Program-made: the position numbers and the translations under genes
Part shown: positions 51,592 to 60,198 of the stretch, piece by piece
How the letters are laid out: each line of letters begins with the position of its first letter
Numbering within the stretch: the stretch's first letter is position 1
Origin: JANQMX01 sp965247175
Lineage (GTDB): Bacteria > Pseudomonadota > Alphaproteobacteria > Kiloniellales > DSM-21159
Reading direction: 5' to 3'
Assembly (NCBI GenBank): GCA_965247175.1
Contig: OZ252006.1
Location: forward strand, 1,550,001 to 1,614,000
DNA length: 64,000 nucleotides
Notes under the pieces: model-generated
What the model saw: only the letters and a program-made list of their open reading frames with translations
The model's database searches: none
What the model was told of the DNA's origin: nothing

Positions 51592-53103
51592 ATGGCAACC
51601 AAGACCTCTTCCGCGCCGACCACGGCCTCCGCCGACAAGGTCCAAAACGGCAAGAAGCTCGGCCTCTTCGCCATGACGTTGCTGGTCGTCAGCGCCATGT
51701 TCGGCGGCGGCGTCTTCAACATTCCCCAGAACATGGCGCAGTCGGCGGCGCTCGGCGCAATCCTGATCGCCTGGGTCGTCTCGGGCCTCGGCATCTTCTT
51801 CCTGGCCCGCAGCTTCCAGGTGCTCGCGGACATCCACCCGGAGATGACCTCCGGCATCTACATGTACGCACGCGCCGGCTTCGGAAAGCTGGCAGGCTTC
51901 CTGATCGCCTGGGGCTATTGGATGTCGGTCGCCTTCGGCAACGTGGGCTACGCCGTCCTGCTGATGGATGCGCTGAACTACTTCTTTCCGCCCTTCTTCG
52001 CCGGCGGCAACACTTGGCAGGCCGTCGTCGTAGCCTCGGCCTGCATGTGGGGCCTCTGCTTCCTGGTGATGCGGGGTGTCCGGGGCGCCTCGATCCTGAA
52101 CAACATCGGGACGGTCGCGAAGTTCGTTCCAGTGATCCTCTTCATCCTGCTGGTCGGCTACTTCTCCTTCCGAACGGACCTCTTCTCCTCCGACTTCTGG
52201 GGCGACGTCACGGATGCAACGCTTCAGGACAAGCCGCTCGGCAGCCTGCTCGACCAGGTGACCAGCACCATGCTGGTGACGCTCTGGATGTACATCGGCA
52301 TCGAGAGCGCGGTGGTCATGTCCGACAAGGCCTCTCCGAAGACGGTCAGTCGAGCGACCCTCCTCGGCTACCTCTTGGTGACGGTGCTCTTCGTCTTGGT
52401 CTCGGTGGTGCCGTTCGGTGTGGTGTCCCAGGGCGAGCTGGCGCAGATGCTGCCCCCCTCGACCGCCGCGATCCTCGGCAAGCTGGTCGGACTGTGGGGC
52501 GAGGTCTTCATCAATCTCGGCGTGGTGCTCGCGCTGCTCAGCTCCTGGCTGGTCTGGACCCTGCTGGTCGCCGAGCTGCCCTGGGCCTGCGCCAAGGACG
52601 GCACCTTCCCCAAGCTCTTCGCCAAGACCAACAAGGCCGGCATCGCCACCGTCTCGCTCGTGGTGTCGACGATGATCATGCAGGCGGCCATGATCCTGGT
52701 CTACTTCTCGGACAACGCCTGGAACGTGATGCTCTCGATCACCGGCGTGGTGATCCTGCCGGCCTACATCGGCTCGGCCGCCTTTCTGTGGAAAGTGATG
52801 TGGACCGGCCAATACCCCGCGAGCGCGAAGACCGGAAAGGCGGTCGCCTTGAGCGTCAGCATCCTGGCAACCGTCTACGGGCTGTGGCTGGTCTACGCCG
52901 CCGGCCTGCAGTTCATGCTGGCAGGCGCGATCGTCTACGCCGTCGGCCTACCGATCTTCGTCTGGGCCCGCCGCGAGATCGCTCCCGGCGAACGCACCTT
53001 CACCAAGATCGAGCTCGCCGTCGCCGCCCTGCTTCTCGGGCTGGCGGTTCTGGCCGTTTGGATGCTGCTCGAAGGGCAGTTGCCGTCGGTTTACAAATCC
53101 TAA
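51592..53103 (+). CDS. APC-superfamily basic amino acid/polyamine antiporter
   Basis: A 503-residue permease with about 13 membrane helices. The first helix has the APC motif AMFGGGVFNIPQNMA; YMYARAGFGKLAGFLIAWGY and WMYIGIESAVVMSDKASPKT are typical of the ArcD/LysP-like basic amino acid antiporters. It ends six bases from the convergent PsiD-like decarboxylase gene; the pair looks like an amino-acid decarboxylase with its substrate/product exchanger, although transcribed from opposite strands. The exact substrate is not visible. Confidence 0.88.
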   Translation: MATKTSSAPTTASADKVQNGKKLGLFAMTLLVVSAMFGGGVFNIPQNMAQSAALGAILIAWVVSGLGIFFLARSFQVLADIHPEMTSGIYMYARAGFGKLAGFLIAWGYWMSVAFGNVGYAVLLMDALNYFFPPFFAGGNTWQAVVVASACMWGLCFLVMRGVRGASILNNIGTVAKFVPVILFILLVGYFSFRTDLFSSDFWGDVTDATLQDKPLGSLLDQVTSTMLVTLWMYIGIESAVVMSDKASPKTVSRATLLGYLLVTVLFVLVSVVPFGVVSQGELAQMLPPSTAAILGKLVGLWGEVFINLGVVLALLSSWLVWTLLVAELPWACAKDGTFPKLFAKTNKAGIATVSLVVSTMIMQAAMILVYFSDNAWNVMLSITGVVILPAYIGSAAFLWKVMWTGQYPASAKTGKAVALSVSILATVYGLWLVYAAGLQFMLAGAIVYAVGLPIFVWARREIAPGERTFTKIELAVAALLLGLAVLAVWMLLEGQLPSVYKS

Positions 53104-53109
53104 GCGGCT

Positions 53110-54384
53110 CTACGCTGTTTTCTTCGGCCCGACCGTGGCGATCCGTTCGTTGACCAGGATGTTCGAGGCGTCCAGGCCCGGTGTCTGCCCGTGCATGTCG
53201 AACTCGATCGAGACATCCGGCGCGAAGACGAGGCAATGGGTCGAGCCGCCGAAATGGAACATGCCGATCTCGTCGCCCTTGGTGACGTGCTGCCCCTCAT
53301 AGACGGTGATGTCGCAGGTCGAGACCTCGGCCATGCCGATGGCCACGAAACACATCAGGCCGATATCCGGATTGTCCGCTTCGATGAAGATCAGTCCGCG
53401 GGTGGCGACCTCGGCGATATAGCCCTGCGAGGCGTTGGGGCCCGAGGGGTCCATGCCGGCGGCCAGCGTCTCTGAATAGTAGGTGCCGTCGACCACCCGC
53501 GTCTTGACCACCCGGCCCGACACCGGGGCATGCCAGCGGTGGTAGCTCAGGGCGCTGAGAAAGGCCTGATAAACGGTCCCGCCGACGAAGTCGTCCACGT
53601 AGGGATCGTCATCCAACATGAACTGCAGCGCATAGGGCTGGGCCTTGATCCAGAAGCGATCGCGCAGCTTCGCGTCGTGGGCGATGCGGTAAGGTGCCGA
53701 CTCGCAAGCATTGACCACGACTGCGTCGTTGCCCGGCTCGGCGATCGGCCTGACGCCGTCCCGGAACGTCCGGGTGAAGAAGTCGTCCCAGGAGCTGAAT
53801 CCGTAGTGGGGCAGCGAGGGGTCGCAGCGAAACTCCTCGACGAAAGTCGGCATCGCCTTCTTGGCGTCCGCACCGAACCAGCCGCTCTTGGGGTCATCGC
53901 TGAGGACCGAAGTGCTTTCAGGCGACTGCAGAAAGACGGCCCACTCGTTGAGCATCGCTTTGAAGTGCGCATCGATGGCTTCATCCAGGAATGCCGACCA
54001 GCCACCTGTGTTGGCCATCGACCAATCCAGAATGGCGTTGAAGGGGAAGCCGACCAGCCCACTCTCATTGAACTCAGGTGCGTGGGTCATGATGGTGTTG
54101 AACAACCGCAACATGTGCTCGTAATCGCGGACCTGCGGTCTGCCGGAGGGCGAGGTCTTCCGACTGGCCGGCACTTCATCGAACATCTGCGTGAAGAACA
54201 TGTAGGCCTTCGCATCGGTCTCGATGAAGTCCTTGAAGTCCTGGATCGCAGGCAGGAGGTCGCTGGTGTCCGCCTCGGCCTTCGCCATCATCTTCCGCGT
54301 CCAGGCGTCGAGCACCGCCTGGTCCGACGGCATCCACTTGCCGGCCATGTAGGTTGCAGGTGCCGGTGCGTCGCGAAAGGACAT
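53110..54384 (-). CDS. PsiD-like pyruvoyl-dependent decarboxylase (phosphatidylserine decarboxylase superfamily)
   Basis: A 424-residue soluble relative of phosphatidylserine decarboxylase. The N-terminal ~200 residues match the PSDC extension of fungal PsiD-type enzymes; the catalytic part has FSSWDDFFTRTFRDGVRPI, SYHRWHAPVSGRV and, near the C-terminus, FHFGGSTHCLVF, where self-cleavage before Ser would create the pyruvoyl group. No membrane helix is present, so it likely decarboxylates a free amino acid rather than a lipid. The convergent APC antiporter suggests a basic amino acid substrate. ATG at 54384 follows GAGGGGG. Confidence 0.88.
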   Translation of the reverse strand: MSFRDAPAPATYMAGKWMPSDQAVLDAWTRKMMAKAEADTSDLLPAIQDFKDFIETDAKAYMFFTQMFDEVPASRKTSPSGRPQVRDYEHMLRLFNTIMTHAPEFNESGLVGFPFNAILDWSMANTGGWSAFLDEAIDAHFKAMLNEWAVFLQSPESTSVLSDDPKSGWFGADAKKAMPTFVEEFRCDPSLPHYGFSSWDDFFTRTFRDGVRPIAEPGNDAVVVNACESAPYRIAHDAKLRDRFWIKAQPYALQFMLDDDPYVDDFVGGTVYQAFLSALSYHRWHAPVSGRVVKTRVVDGTYYSETLAAGMDPSGPNASQGYIAEVATRGLIFIEADNPDIGLMCFVAIGMAEVSTCDITVYEGQHVTKGDEIGMFHFGGSTHCLVFAPDVSIEFDMHGQTPGLDASNILVNERIATVGPKKTA

Positions 54385-54519
54385 GGAGACCCCCTCTTTC
54401 AAGTCGTATGGAAAGACAAAACCGGAAGCGCCGCGGACGTTACCAGAGGTCGATCCTCCGGGATAGGCTGATTAAGAGAGATGTGCAGGCGGCTCGGCCG
54501 ACCAACATCTTAAGGCTGA

Positions 54520-54912
54520 TCACTTCACTCTTTGTCCCCAGTAGATGCCTGCCCGCGAGATCAGGTCCCCGCTCAGGTGATAGATGGCGGCCATCCGCAC
54601 CGTGACTTCACCCCCCTTGTTCAGGGGCGTGATCAGGAAATCCGGCAGGTCCCTTTGCGCCTGTATGACGCAATCAAGTTCTGTGGCCGTTACGCCGGGA
54701 TTTATGATGATCGCATGGGGGACCAGTTTGATGTGCACGTCCTGATTGCTGTGGGTGAAGAACTCGAGGATTTGCCCATGGCCAACAGCGTGAACCTTTG
54801 GATTCTCGAAGACGGCATTCTCCGCGAAGAATCGTGCGACCAGATCATCGAACTGCCTGTTGTTGTGCGTGCTGTAGTAGTCTTGCCAGTAGGCCTCGTT
54901 GATTTCTCGCAT
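54520..54912 (-). CDS. NTF2/SnoaL-like small protein
   Basis: A 130-residue protein (MREINEAYWQDYYSTHNNRQ, then DDLVARFFAENAVFENP and GHGQILEFF) with the cone-shaped alpha+beta layout of NTF2/SnoaL-like proteins. Such folds serve as isomerases, dehydratases or ligand-binding proteins; no catalytic assignment can be made. ATG at 54912 gives the family start. It follows the old-yellow-enzyme gene by about 95 bases on the same strand. Confidence 0.75.
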   Translation of the reverse strand: MREINEAYWQDYYSTHNNRQFDDLVARFFAENAVFENPKVHAVGHGQILEFFTHSNQDVHIKLVPHAIIINPGVTATELDCVIQAQRDLPDFLITPLNKGGEVTVRMAAIYHLSGDLISRAGIYWGQRVK

Positions 54913-55007
54913 CCTGCTTATGTGCTCCCCTCTTGATCGGTGAAACCACGGTCGCAACCTGGATCCCGTCTTGGTCCACGGACAGAAGCGAACGATATCA
55001 ACTGTAT

Positions 55008-56144
55008 CTAGCTGAGGCCGAGCTTGCTGAGAAGGCGTTCCCGCTTCATCAGCCACCAGCCGGACTCGACCGGCCACATCGCATGCCCTTCATCAACATT
55101 CAGTTCTTGCGCCGCATGCAGGGGCCAGTTGGGGTCGTCGAGAATCTCCCTGGCCAGCGCGATCATATCAGCTTTGCCGGCAACAAGCAGGTCTTTGCAG
55201 TGCTTCGCATCCCAGAGGAAGCCCACGGCCATGGTCGCGATGTCCGCCTTCGCGCGGATCTCCGCAGCAAAAGGCACCTGAAAGCCCTGCTCGATCTTCA
55301 TCCGCTGCGGCCGTTGCTTGCCGCCGATACCGCCGCTCGAACAGTCGATCATGTCGACACCCTCTCGCTTCAGGGCGCGCGCGGTCTCGATCGTCTCTTC
55401 CACATCGATCCCGCCGTCCAGCCAATCGGTGGCCGAAAGCCGGAACGCGAGCGGATGGGCTTCCGGCCAGTTGCTCCGAACGGACCTGGCGACCTCCACG
55501 GCAAAGCGTCTGCGGTTCTCGGCACTGCCACCCCACGTGTCGGTCCGCTTGTTCGAGATCGGCGAGAGGAACTGGTGAACCAAGAAACCGTGCGCGGCAT
55601 AGATCTCGATGATCTTGAAGCCAGCTTCTTTTGCTCGCCGTGCCGCCGCGCCGAAAGAGGCGATCACGCGCGCAATGTCATCCTCCGACATTTCCGCCGG
55701 CTCGGGCCAGCCCTCCGCATAGGGGATCGGCGAAGGTGCAATGGCTTGCCAGGGAGCCTCGCCGCGTTCGGCGACATCCTCCTCGTCAAGCGGCGTCTCC
55801 CCGTGCCACGGCCGGCGTTCCGATGCCTTTCTGCCGGCATGGCCCAACTGGATCCCGGGAACCGCCCCCTCCCCGCTGATGAAGTCGGCGATCGGCCTTA
55901 GGCCTTCGATCTGCGCGTCCGTCCAAAGGCCGAGATCGCCGTGGGTTCGCCGTCCCGCCGCTTCGACGCCAGTCGCCTCGGCATAAACCAGCCCTGCGCC
56001 GCCCAAGGCAAAGCGCCCGAGATGAACCCTGTGCCAGTCGTTGGCGTGCCCATCCACGGCGCGATACTGGCTCATGGGCGAAACGGCGATACGGTTCTTG
56101 AAGGTGACGCCACGCAAGGCGAAAGGAGAAAAGAGAACAGCCAT
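55008..56144 (-). CDS. Old yellow enzyme-type NADH:flavin oxidoreductase (YqjM-like)
   Basis: A 378-residue FMN TIM-barrel ene-reductase. Marks: LFSPFALRGVTFKNRIAVSP, MSQYRAVDGHANDWHRVHLG, GIQLGHAGRKAS, IIEIYAAHGFLVHQFLSP, NKRTDTWGGSAENRRRFAVE and the C-terminal LAREILDDPNWPLHAAQELN. The Ser-Pro-Met-Ser-Gln-Tyr start and short barrel fit the YqjM (thermophilic-like) branch that reduces activated C=C bonds with NAD(P)H. Divergent from an acyl-CoA synthetase 316 bases away. Confidence 0.92.
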   Translation of the reverse strand: MAVLFSPFALRGVTFKNRIAVSPMSQYRAVDGHANDWHRVHLGRFALGGAGLVYAEATGVEAAGRRTHGDLGLWTDAQIEGLRPIADFISGEGAVPGIQLGHAGRKASERRPWHGETPLDEEDVAERGEAPWQAIAPSPIPYAEGWPEPAEMSEDDIARVIASFGAAARRAKEAGFKIIEIYAAHGFLVHQFLSPISNKRTDTWGGSAENRRRFAVEVARSVRSNWPEAHPLAFRLSATDWLDGGIDVEETIETARALKREGVDMIDCSSGGIGGKQRPQRMKIEQGFQVPFAAEIRAKADIATMAVGFLWDAKHCKDLLVAGKADMIALAREILDDPNWPLHAAQELNVDEGHAMWPVESGWWLMKRERLLSKLGLS

Positions 56145-56460
56145 TCTTCATCCGACCTCAAATCACAGACCCCGCCCACCGATTTAGGAGAGATGGCCTA
56201 GCGTTGAAGTCACAGGTTAGTGGGTCTCGCGTGCGCATTCTGCGTATCTTGCTGTGCAGCCTCCTTGCCGCCGGCCTCGACAGCGAAGGCAAGGACAGCG
56301 AAATCGGCGATGCCGCAGGTGGCGCCGGCCAGGCGCCTGCGCCTGGACCTTGCGGGTCCAACAGACTTGACTCATCATCGACCCAGACAGAGCCACTGTG
56401 CCGAGCGGCTCGCGCAACGCAAACGCGCCACGGACGATCGTCGAGGCGGATGGGGGAAGG
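56145..56460. promoter_or_regulatory. Divergent intergenic region, no gene seen
   Basis: This 316-base stretch separates the OYE-type and acyl-CoA synthetase starts and should hold both promoters. Overlapping short frames on both strands lack coding features. I see no clear operator or RNA structure in it. Confidence 0.4.
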
Positions 56461-58029
56461 ATGCCTTACATTGGCGCGTCGTTGGACGCCTATGCCGATC
56501 TGCCGAACATTCTCGAACGCGGTCTTTCAGCGACCCCGAACGCCATAGCGCTGTTTTCAGGCGAGACACGCTGGACCTGGCGTCAGTTTGAAGAAGCCAG
56601 CACGCAGCTCGCTCACAATCTGCTCGGACTTGGATTGACCCCGGGCGACCGGATCGCGTCGCTCATGCCCAACGAAGCCGCCTTGCTGATCCACTATCTG
56701 GCCTGCTTCAAGGCCGGGTTGGTGGCTGTGCCTCTCAACTACCGCTACACCCCACCGGAGATCGACTACGCGCTGACGGTGAGCGGGGCTTCGGCCCTGC
56801 TGGTTCACGCGGAGCGATCGGAGGACGTGGCGGCGAGCAAGCAGGCGAGCCAACTGCCGCGGGGTGTGATTGCCTTTGGCGGTTCGATCGGCGAGAGCCA
56901 GAGCTACGAGCCCTTGCTCCAAGAGGCGTCGTCTTCGGCCGAGCTGCCAGCGCCGGACCGCGACGCGCCGGCCTTCATCTTCTTCACCTCAGGCAGCACG
57001 GGCCGACCAAAGGGCGTGACCCACAGCTTCGCCTCCTTCGGGACGCTCGCCGCCAGCTTTGGCCAGGCCATGGCCTTGACGGTGAAGGACGTCGTCTTGC
57101 CAGGGGCGTCGATGTCCCATGTCGGCGCACTCTCGACCGCTCTAGCGGCACTCTTTGCCGCGGCCCCCGTGGTCGTGACGCGCCGCTACGACGGCGATGA
57201 GCTGCTGTCCCTGCTTCGGGAGGCGCGGCCAACTGTTCTCGTCATGCTGCCGGCGGCTTTGATCGCCCTGTTCCGCGAGCACGGGGCGACAAGGGCCGAC
57301 TTCGCTTCGCTGCGCCTCTGCATCTCCGGCGGCGACAAGTTCCCGATCAGCCTGGAAGAAGAACTCACGGCCCTTTCCGGCCTGTCGATCAACGAGACCT
57401 ACGGCTTGACCGAGGCGCCGGACTGCCTCTTCAGCCTGCCGGGTCAGCCCGTCAAGACGGGATCGGTCGGCGTTGTCTGTCCCGGCTATCAGGTCGCGCT
57501 CCGCGACGAAAACGGCGAGGAGGTGCCTGCCGGCGTGGATGGCCGTGTTTGGATCGCGGGGGCGCCGGTCACGACCGGATACTGGGGCAACGCCGCCGCC
57601 ACCAAAGAAGCGCTCCGGGACGGCTGGCTCGACACTGGCGATATCATGCAGGCCGACGCCGACGGCTACTTCTGGTTTCGCGGCCGCAGCAAGCAGATCA
57701 TCATTCACGACGGCTCGAACATCTCGCCCCAGGAAGTCGAGGAAGCCGTCATGGCGCACCCGGCGGTGGAGAACGCCGGTGTCGTCGGGGTCAATGACAC
57801 CATTCATGGCGAAAACGTCTGGGCCTATGTGACCTGGAAAAACGGCGTGACACCTCCAAGCAGCCAGGATGTTATCCGCACGGCGCGGGCGCGCATCGGC
57901 TACAAGGCGCCGGAGGTCATTATCGCACTCGATCACATGCCCTTGACGCCGGTCGGAAAGGTCGACCGCACGGCACTGAAGAAGATGGCCGCCGACCGGC
58001 TTTCGGGCACCCTATTGGAGCCATCGTGA
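56461..58029 (+). CDS. AMP-forming acyl-CoA synthetase/ligase
   Basis: A 522-residue ANL ligase. P-loop FFTSGSTGRPKGVTHSFASF, NETYGLTEAPDC, GWLDTGDIMQADADGYFWF, RSKQIIIHDGSNISPQEVEE and the catalytic Lys in PVGKVDRTALKKM. The ATG at 56461 (MPYIGASLDAYADLP) has GGGGGAAGG upstream; the GTG at 56398 adds a non-family stretch and was not used. Acid substrate unknown. It is not closely related in motif wording to the Liv-operon ligase. Confidence 0.9.
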   Translation: MPYIGASLDAYADLPNILERGLSATPNAIALFSGETRWTWRQFEEASTQLAHNLLGLGLTPGDRIASLMPNEAALLIHYLACFKAGLVAVPLNYRYTPPEIDYALTVSGASALLVHAERSEDVAASKQASQLPRGVIAFGGSIGESQSYEPLLQEASSSAELPAPDRDAPAFIFFTSGSTGRPKGVTHSFASFGTLAASFGQAMALTVKDVVLPGASMSHVGALSTALAALFAAAPVVVTRRYDGDELLSLLREARPTVLVMLPAALIALFREHGATRADFASLRLCISGGDKFPISLEEELTALSGLSINETYGLTEAPDCLFSLPGQPVKTGSVGVVCPGYQVALRDENGEEVPAGVDGRVWIAGAPVTTGYWGNAAATKEALRDGWLDTGDIMQADADGYFWFRGRSKQIIIHDGSNISPQEVEEAVMAHPAVENAGVVGVNDTIHGENVWAYVTWKNGVTPPSSQDVIRTARARIGYKAPEVIIALDHMPLTPVGKVDRTALKKMAADRLSGTLLEPS

Positions 58030-58403
58030 CGCAGTGATTTTTTCGATGGCCGGCGCCCTGATATGAACAACATCGTACGTCTTCGGCTTGTACCGTAAGG
58101 CTCAAAACTCAGCCTTGCCCAGAACCAAACAATGCCTTGCGCAAGGCAGGGCTTTTCCCTTCAGACTGATTCTCGGACTTGCGCGGCGCCACGGCTCCTC
58201 GAGGTGATTGCAGGGCAGGATTTGTGCTTTGCAGACTGCGCAGCTTGGGTAACGTCCGGGTCGACAGGTCCCGTCTGTAGCCATGCGGAATGGCTCGACT
58301 CTGGCTCCTAGGCTGATTGCGTGTCTACATGACACGACACAAGCCGGGCCGAAGGACTCCGACTGTCGCCTCGTTCAACAGCGAGAGGCTCTTCGCGAAC
58401 TGT
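58030..58403. other. Intergenic stretch without a recognised gene
   Basis: Between the convergent acyl-CoA synthetase and cytochrome c genes. It contains a 16-base perfect palindrome TGCCTTGCGCAAGGCA (58133-58148), possibly a bidirectional terminator stem but without a good T-run, and a PpsR-consensus-like sequence TGTCTACATGACACGACA (58322-58339) that is not in front of any recognised start. Confidence 0.5.
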
Positions 58404-58790
58404 CTATTGAACGGTCACTACCTTCAGATAAGCGATTACGTTGACCACGTCGGCCTCCTTCTTCAGGCCTCCGAACGCCATGCGATTGCCTTTGATGAAA
58501 CCCCGCGGATCGGCCAGATAGGCTGCGAGATTCTCTTCGGTCCACGTTAGACCGGCGTCCTTCATCGCCTTGGAGTACTTAAAGCCCTCTACGGCACCCG
58601 AGGACCGACCGATAATCCCAACGAGGTGCGGGCCGACACGGTTCTGCTCTTTGTCCACCAGGTGGCAGGCCTTGCACTTGCGAAACACCTTCTCTCCTTT
58701 GTCCGCATCGCCTGCAGCAAGGCCAGGGCCGGAAAGCCCGGCAAGTAGAAGAGCGGCGAGGGATATGGTTCTCAGTGTTCCAACGTGCAT
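58404..58790 (-). CDS. Class I c-type cytochrome (cytochrome c2-like)
   Basis: A 128-residue periplasmic electron carrier: signal peptide MHVGTLRTISLAALLLAGLS ending near GLAA, haem site CKACH, VGPHLVGIIGRSSG, and the axial Met in KGNRMAFGG. The size and insert pattern fit cytochrome c2/mitochondrial-type c, the usual carrier between the bc1 complex and the photosynthetic reaction centre; the location next to bchIDO supports that but it could serve respiration. GGAGG lies eight bases before the ATG. Confidence 0.92.
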   Translation of the reverse strand: MHVGTLRTISLAALLLAGLSGPGLAAGDADKGEKVFRKCKACHLVDKEQNRVGPHLVGIIGRSSGAVEGFKYSKAMKDAGLTWTEENLAAYLADPRGFIKGNRMAFGGLKKEADVVNVIAYLKVVTVQ

Positions 58791-59172
58791 CTCAGGGCCT
58801 CCGTCCAATTCTGTCCGCCGTTCATTTCACAAGGCGGCATCATTATACTCATCAGAACTGTGTTACGGCGGCCGATCGAAAGCGGATCACCCTGTCCTAT
58901 CAGCCGACGAGACCGCGAAGCACCGCAGCCTGTCTGGCGGGCGCGCTGACGGTCCAGAAAAATTGACAACTTGACCTGTCAACGTGACAGCGCTGTGGTA
59001 TTGCATCGAGGGAGACTGCCTTGCCCGAGAAAGGTGTCCAAAGCGATGAGACCAGCAACACTGGCATACGCGTCATCAGACGGCAGGCTTCAACGTCACG
59101 GGATCTACGTTGATGGAAGACAGATCGGGGCGTTCACCTCATTGAGTGGCCATAGCGATATCGCCTTCTGAC
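58791..59172. promoter_or_regulatory. Divergent control region between cytochrome c and bchI
   Basis: About 380 bases without a convincing gene. At 58963-58989 two perfect inverted repeats overlap: TTGACA-N8-TGTCAA and TGTCA-ACG-TGACA. They share the TGTC/GACA half-sites of PpsR/CrtJ operators but not the standard spacing (N10 between TGTC and GACA), so the bound regulator is uncertain. It may control bchI to the right, cytochrome c to the left, or both. Confidence 0.5.
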
Positions 59173-60198
59173 ATGGCCGTTCCCTTTCCTTTCTCCGCAA
59201 TCGTCGGACAGGATGACGTCAAGCAGGCGCTTCTGATTGCGGCCGTGGACCCATCCATTTCTGGCGTGCTGATCTTCGGCGACCGAGGGACCGGAAAGTC
59301 GACAGCCGTGCGCGGGCTGGCAGCGCTTCTTCCCAAGATACGGGTCGTGACAGGCTGCCGCTACAACTGCGATCCAGCCCTTGCCGCAGGCTTGTGCGAA
59401 TCATGCCGAACCCCCAATGACCATGCCGCACCCAAAAGCCGGCTTGCGCCGGCGCCGGTGGTAGACCTTCCGCTTGGCGCCACAGAAGACCGGGTGGTCG
59501 GAGCGCTCGACTTGGAACGTGCTCTGGCGCGCGGCGAGAAGGCCTTCGAGCCCGGGCTTCTGGCGGACGCGCATCGTGGTTTCCTCTACATCGACGAAGT
59601 GAACCTGCTGGAAGATCACCTGGTCGACCTGCTGCTCGACGTGGCGGCCTCTGGCGAGAACCTCGTCGAGCGGGAGGGCCTCAGCGTTCGTCACCCGGCC
59701 CGATTCGTGCTGATCGGCAGCGGCAATCCGGAAGAAGGAGAACTGCGGCCACAGCTTCTGGACCGCTTCGGCCTTTCTGTCGAGGTGGGCACGCCACAAG
59801 ACCTGCCGACCCGCGTCGAGGTCGTGCGTCGGCGGGACGACTTCGAACGCGATCCGGAGAGCTTCGTGGCCACGTGGAAGCGTCGCGACGATCGGCTGCG
59901 CGGCAAGGTCGTGGCCGCCCGACGCAACCTCTCGGAGATCGTCACCAGCGACGCTATCCTCGAATCGGCCGCGCGTCTCTGCATGGCGCTTGGCGCTCAC
60001 GGCCTGCGCGGCGAGCTGACCCTCGTGCGGGCGGCACGGGCCTTGGCCGCGCTGGAAGGCAAGAAGGAGGTCGCGCTTTCGCATCTGCAGGCGGTGGCGC
60101 CGTCTGCACTGCGCCATCGTCTTAGGCGTGACCCCTTGGACGAGGCCGGCTCGACAGTGCGGGTCACGCGCGCAATGGAAGACGTGCTAGAGTCGTGA
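59173..60198 (+). CDS. bchI: Magnesium chelatase ATPase subunit I
   Basis: A 341-residue AAA+ ATPase that, with BchD and BchH, inserts Mg2+ into protoporphyrin IX, the first committed step of bacteriochlorophyll synthesis. Walker A GDRGTGKSTAVRGL, Walker B FLYIDEVNLLEDHLVDLLLD, sensor VLIGSGNPEEGELRPQLLDR and the N-terminal FPFSAIVGQDDVKQALL are all present. ATG at 59173; ribosome binding site weak, with an in-frame GTG at 59146 as alternative. The bchD start overlaps its stop by one base. Confidence 0.95.
   Translation: MAVPFPFSAIVGQDDVKQALLIAAVDPSISGVLIFGDRGTGKSTAVRGLAALLPKIRVVTGCRYNCDPALAAGLCESCRTPNDHAAPKSRLAPAPVVDLPLGATEDRVVGALDLERALARGEKAFEPGLLADAHRGFLYIDEVNLLEDHLVDLLLDVAASGENLVEREGLSVRHPARFVLIGSGNPEEGELRPQLLDRFGLSVEVGTPQDLPTRVEVVRRRDDFERDPESFVATWKRRDDRLRGKVVAARRNLSEIVTSDAILESAARLCMALGAHGLRGELTLVRAARALAALEGKKEVALSHLQAVAPSALRHRLRRDPLDEAGSTVRVTRAMEDVLES

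Noticed and set aside
58133..58148. Rho-independent terminator at the 16-base palindrome
   Set aside because: No T-run follows on either strand, so only a weak stem is supported; noted within the intergenic entry instead.
58317..58550. Plus-strand frame of 77 codons starting near a PpsR-like box
   Set aside because: It runs antisense into the cytochrome c gene and its translation has no coding character.
58971..59171. 66-codon plus-strand frame directly upstream of bchI
   Set aside because: Starts inside the overlapping palindromes, has no ribosome binding site and no recognisable family; treated as leader/control DNA.
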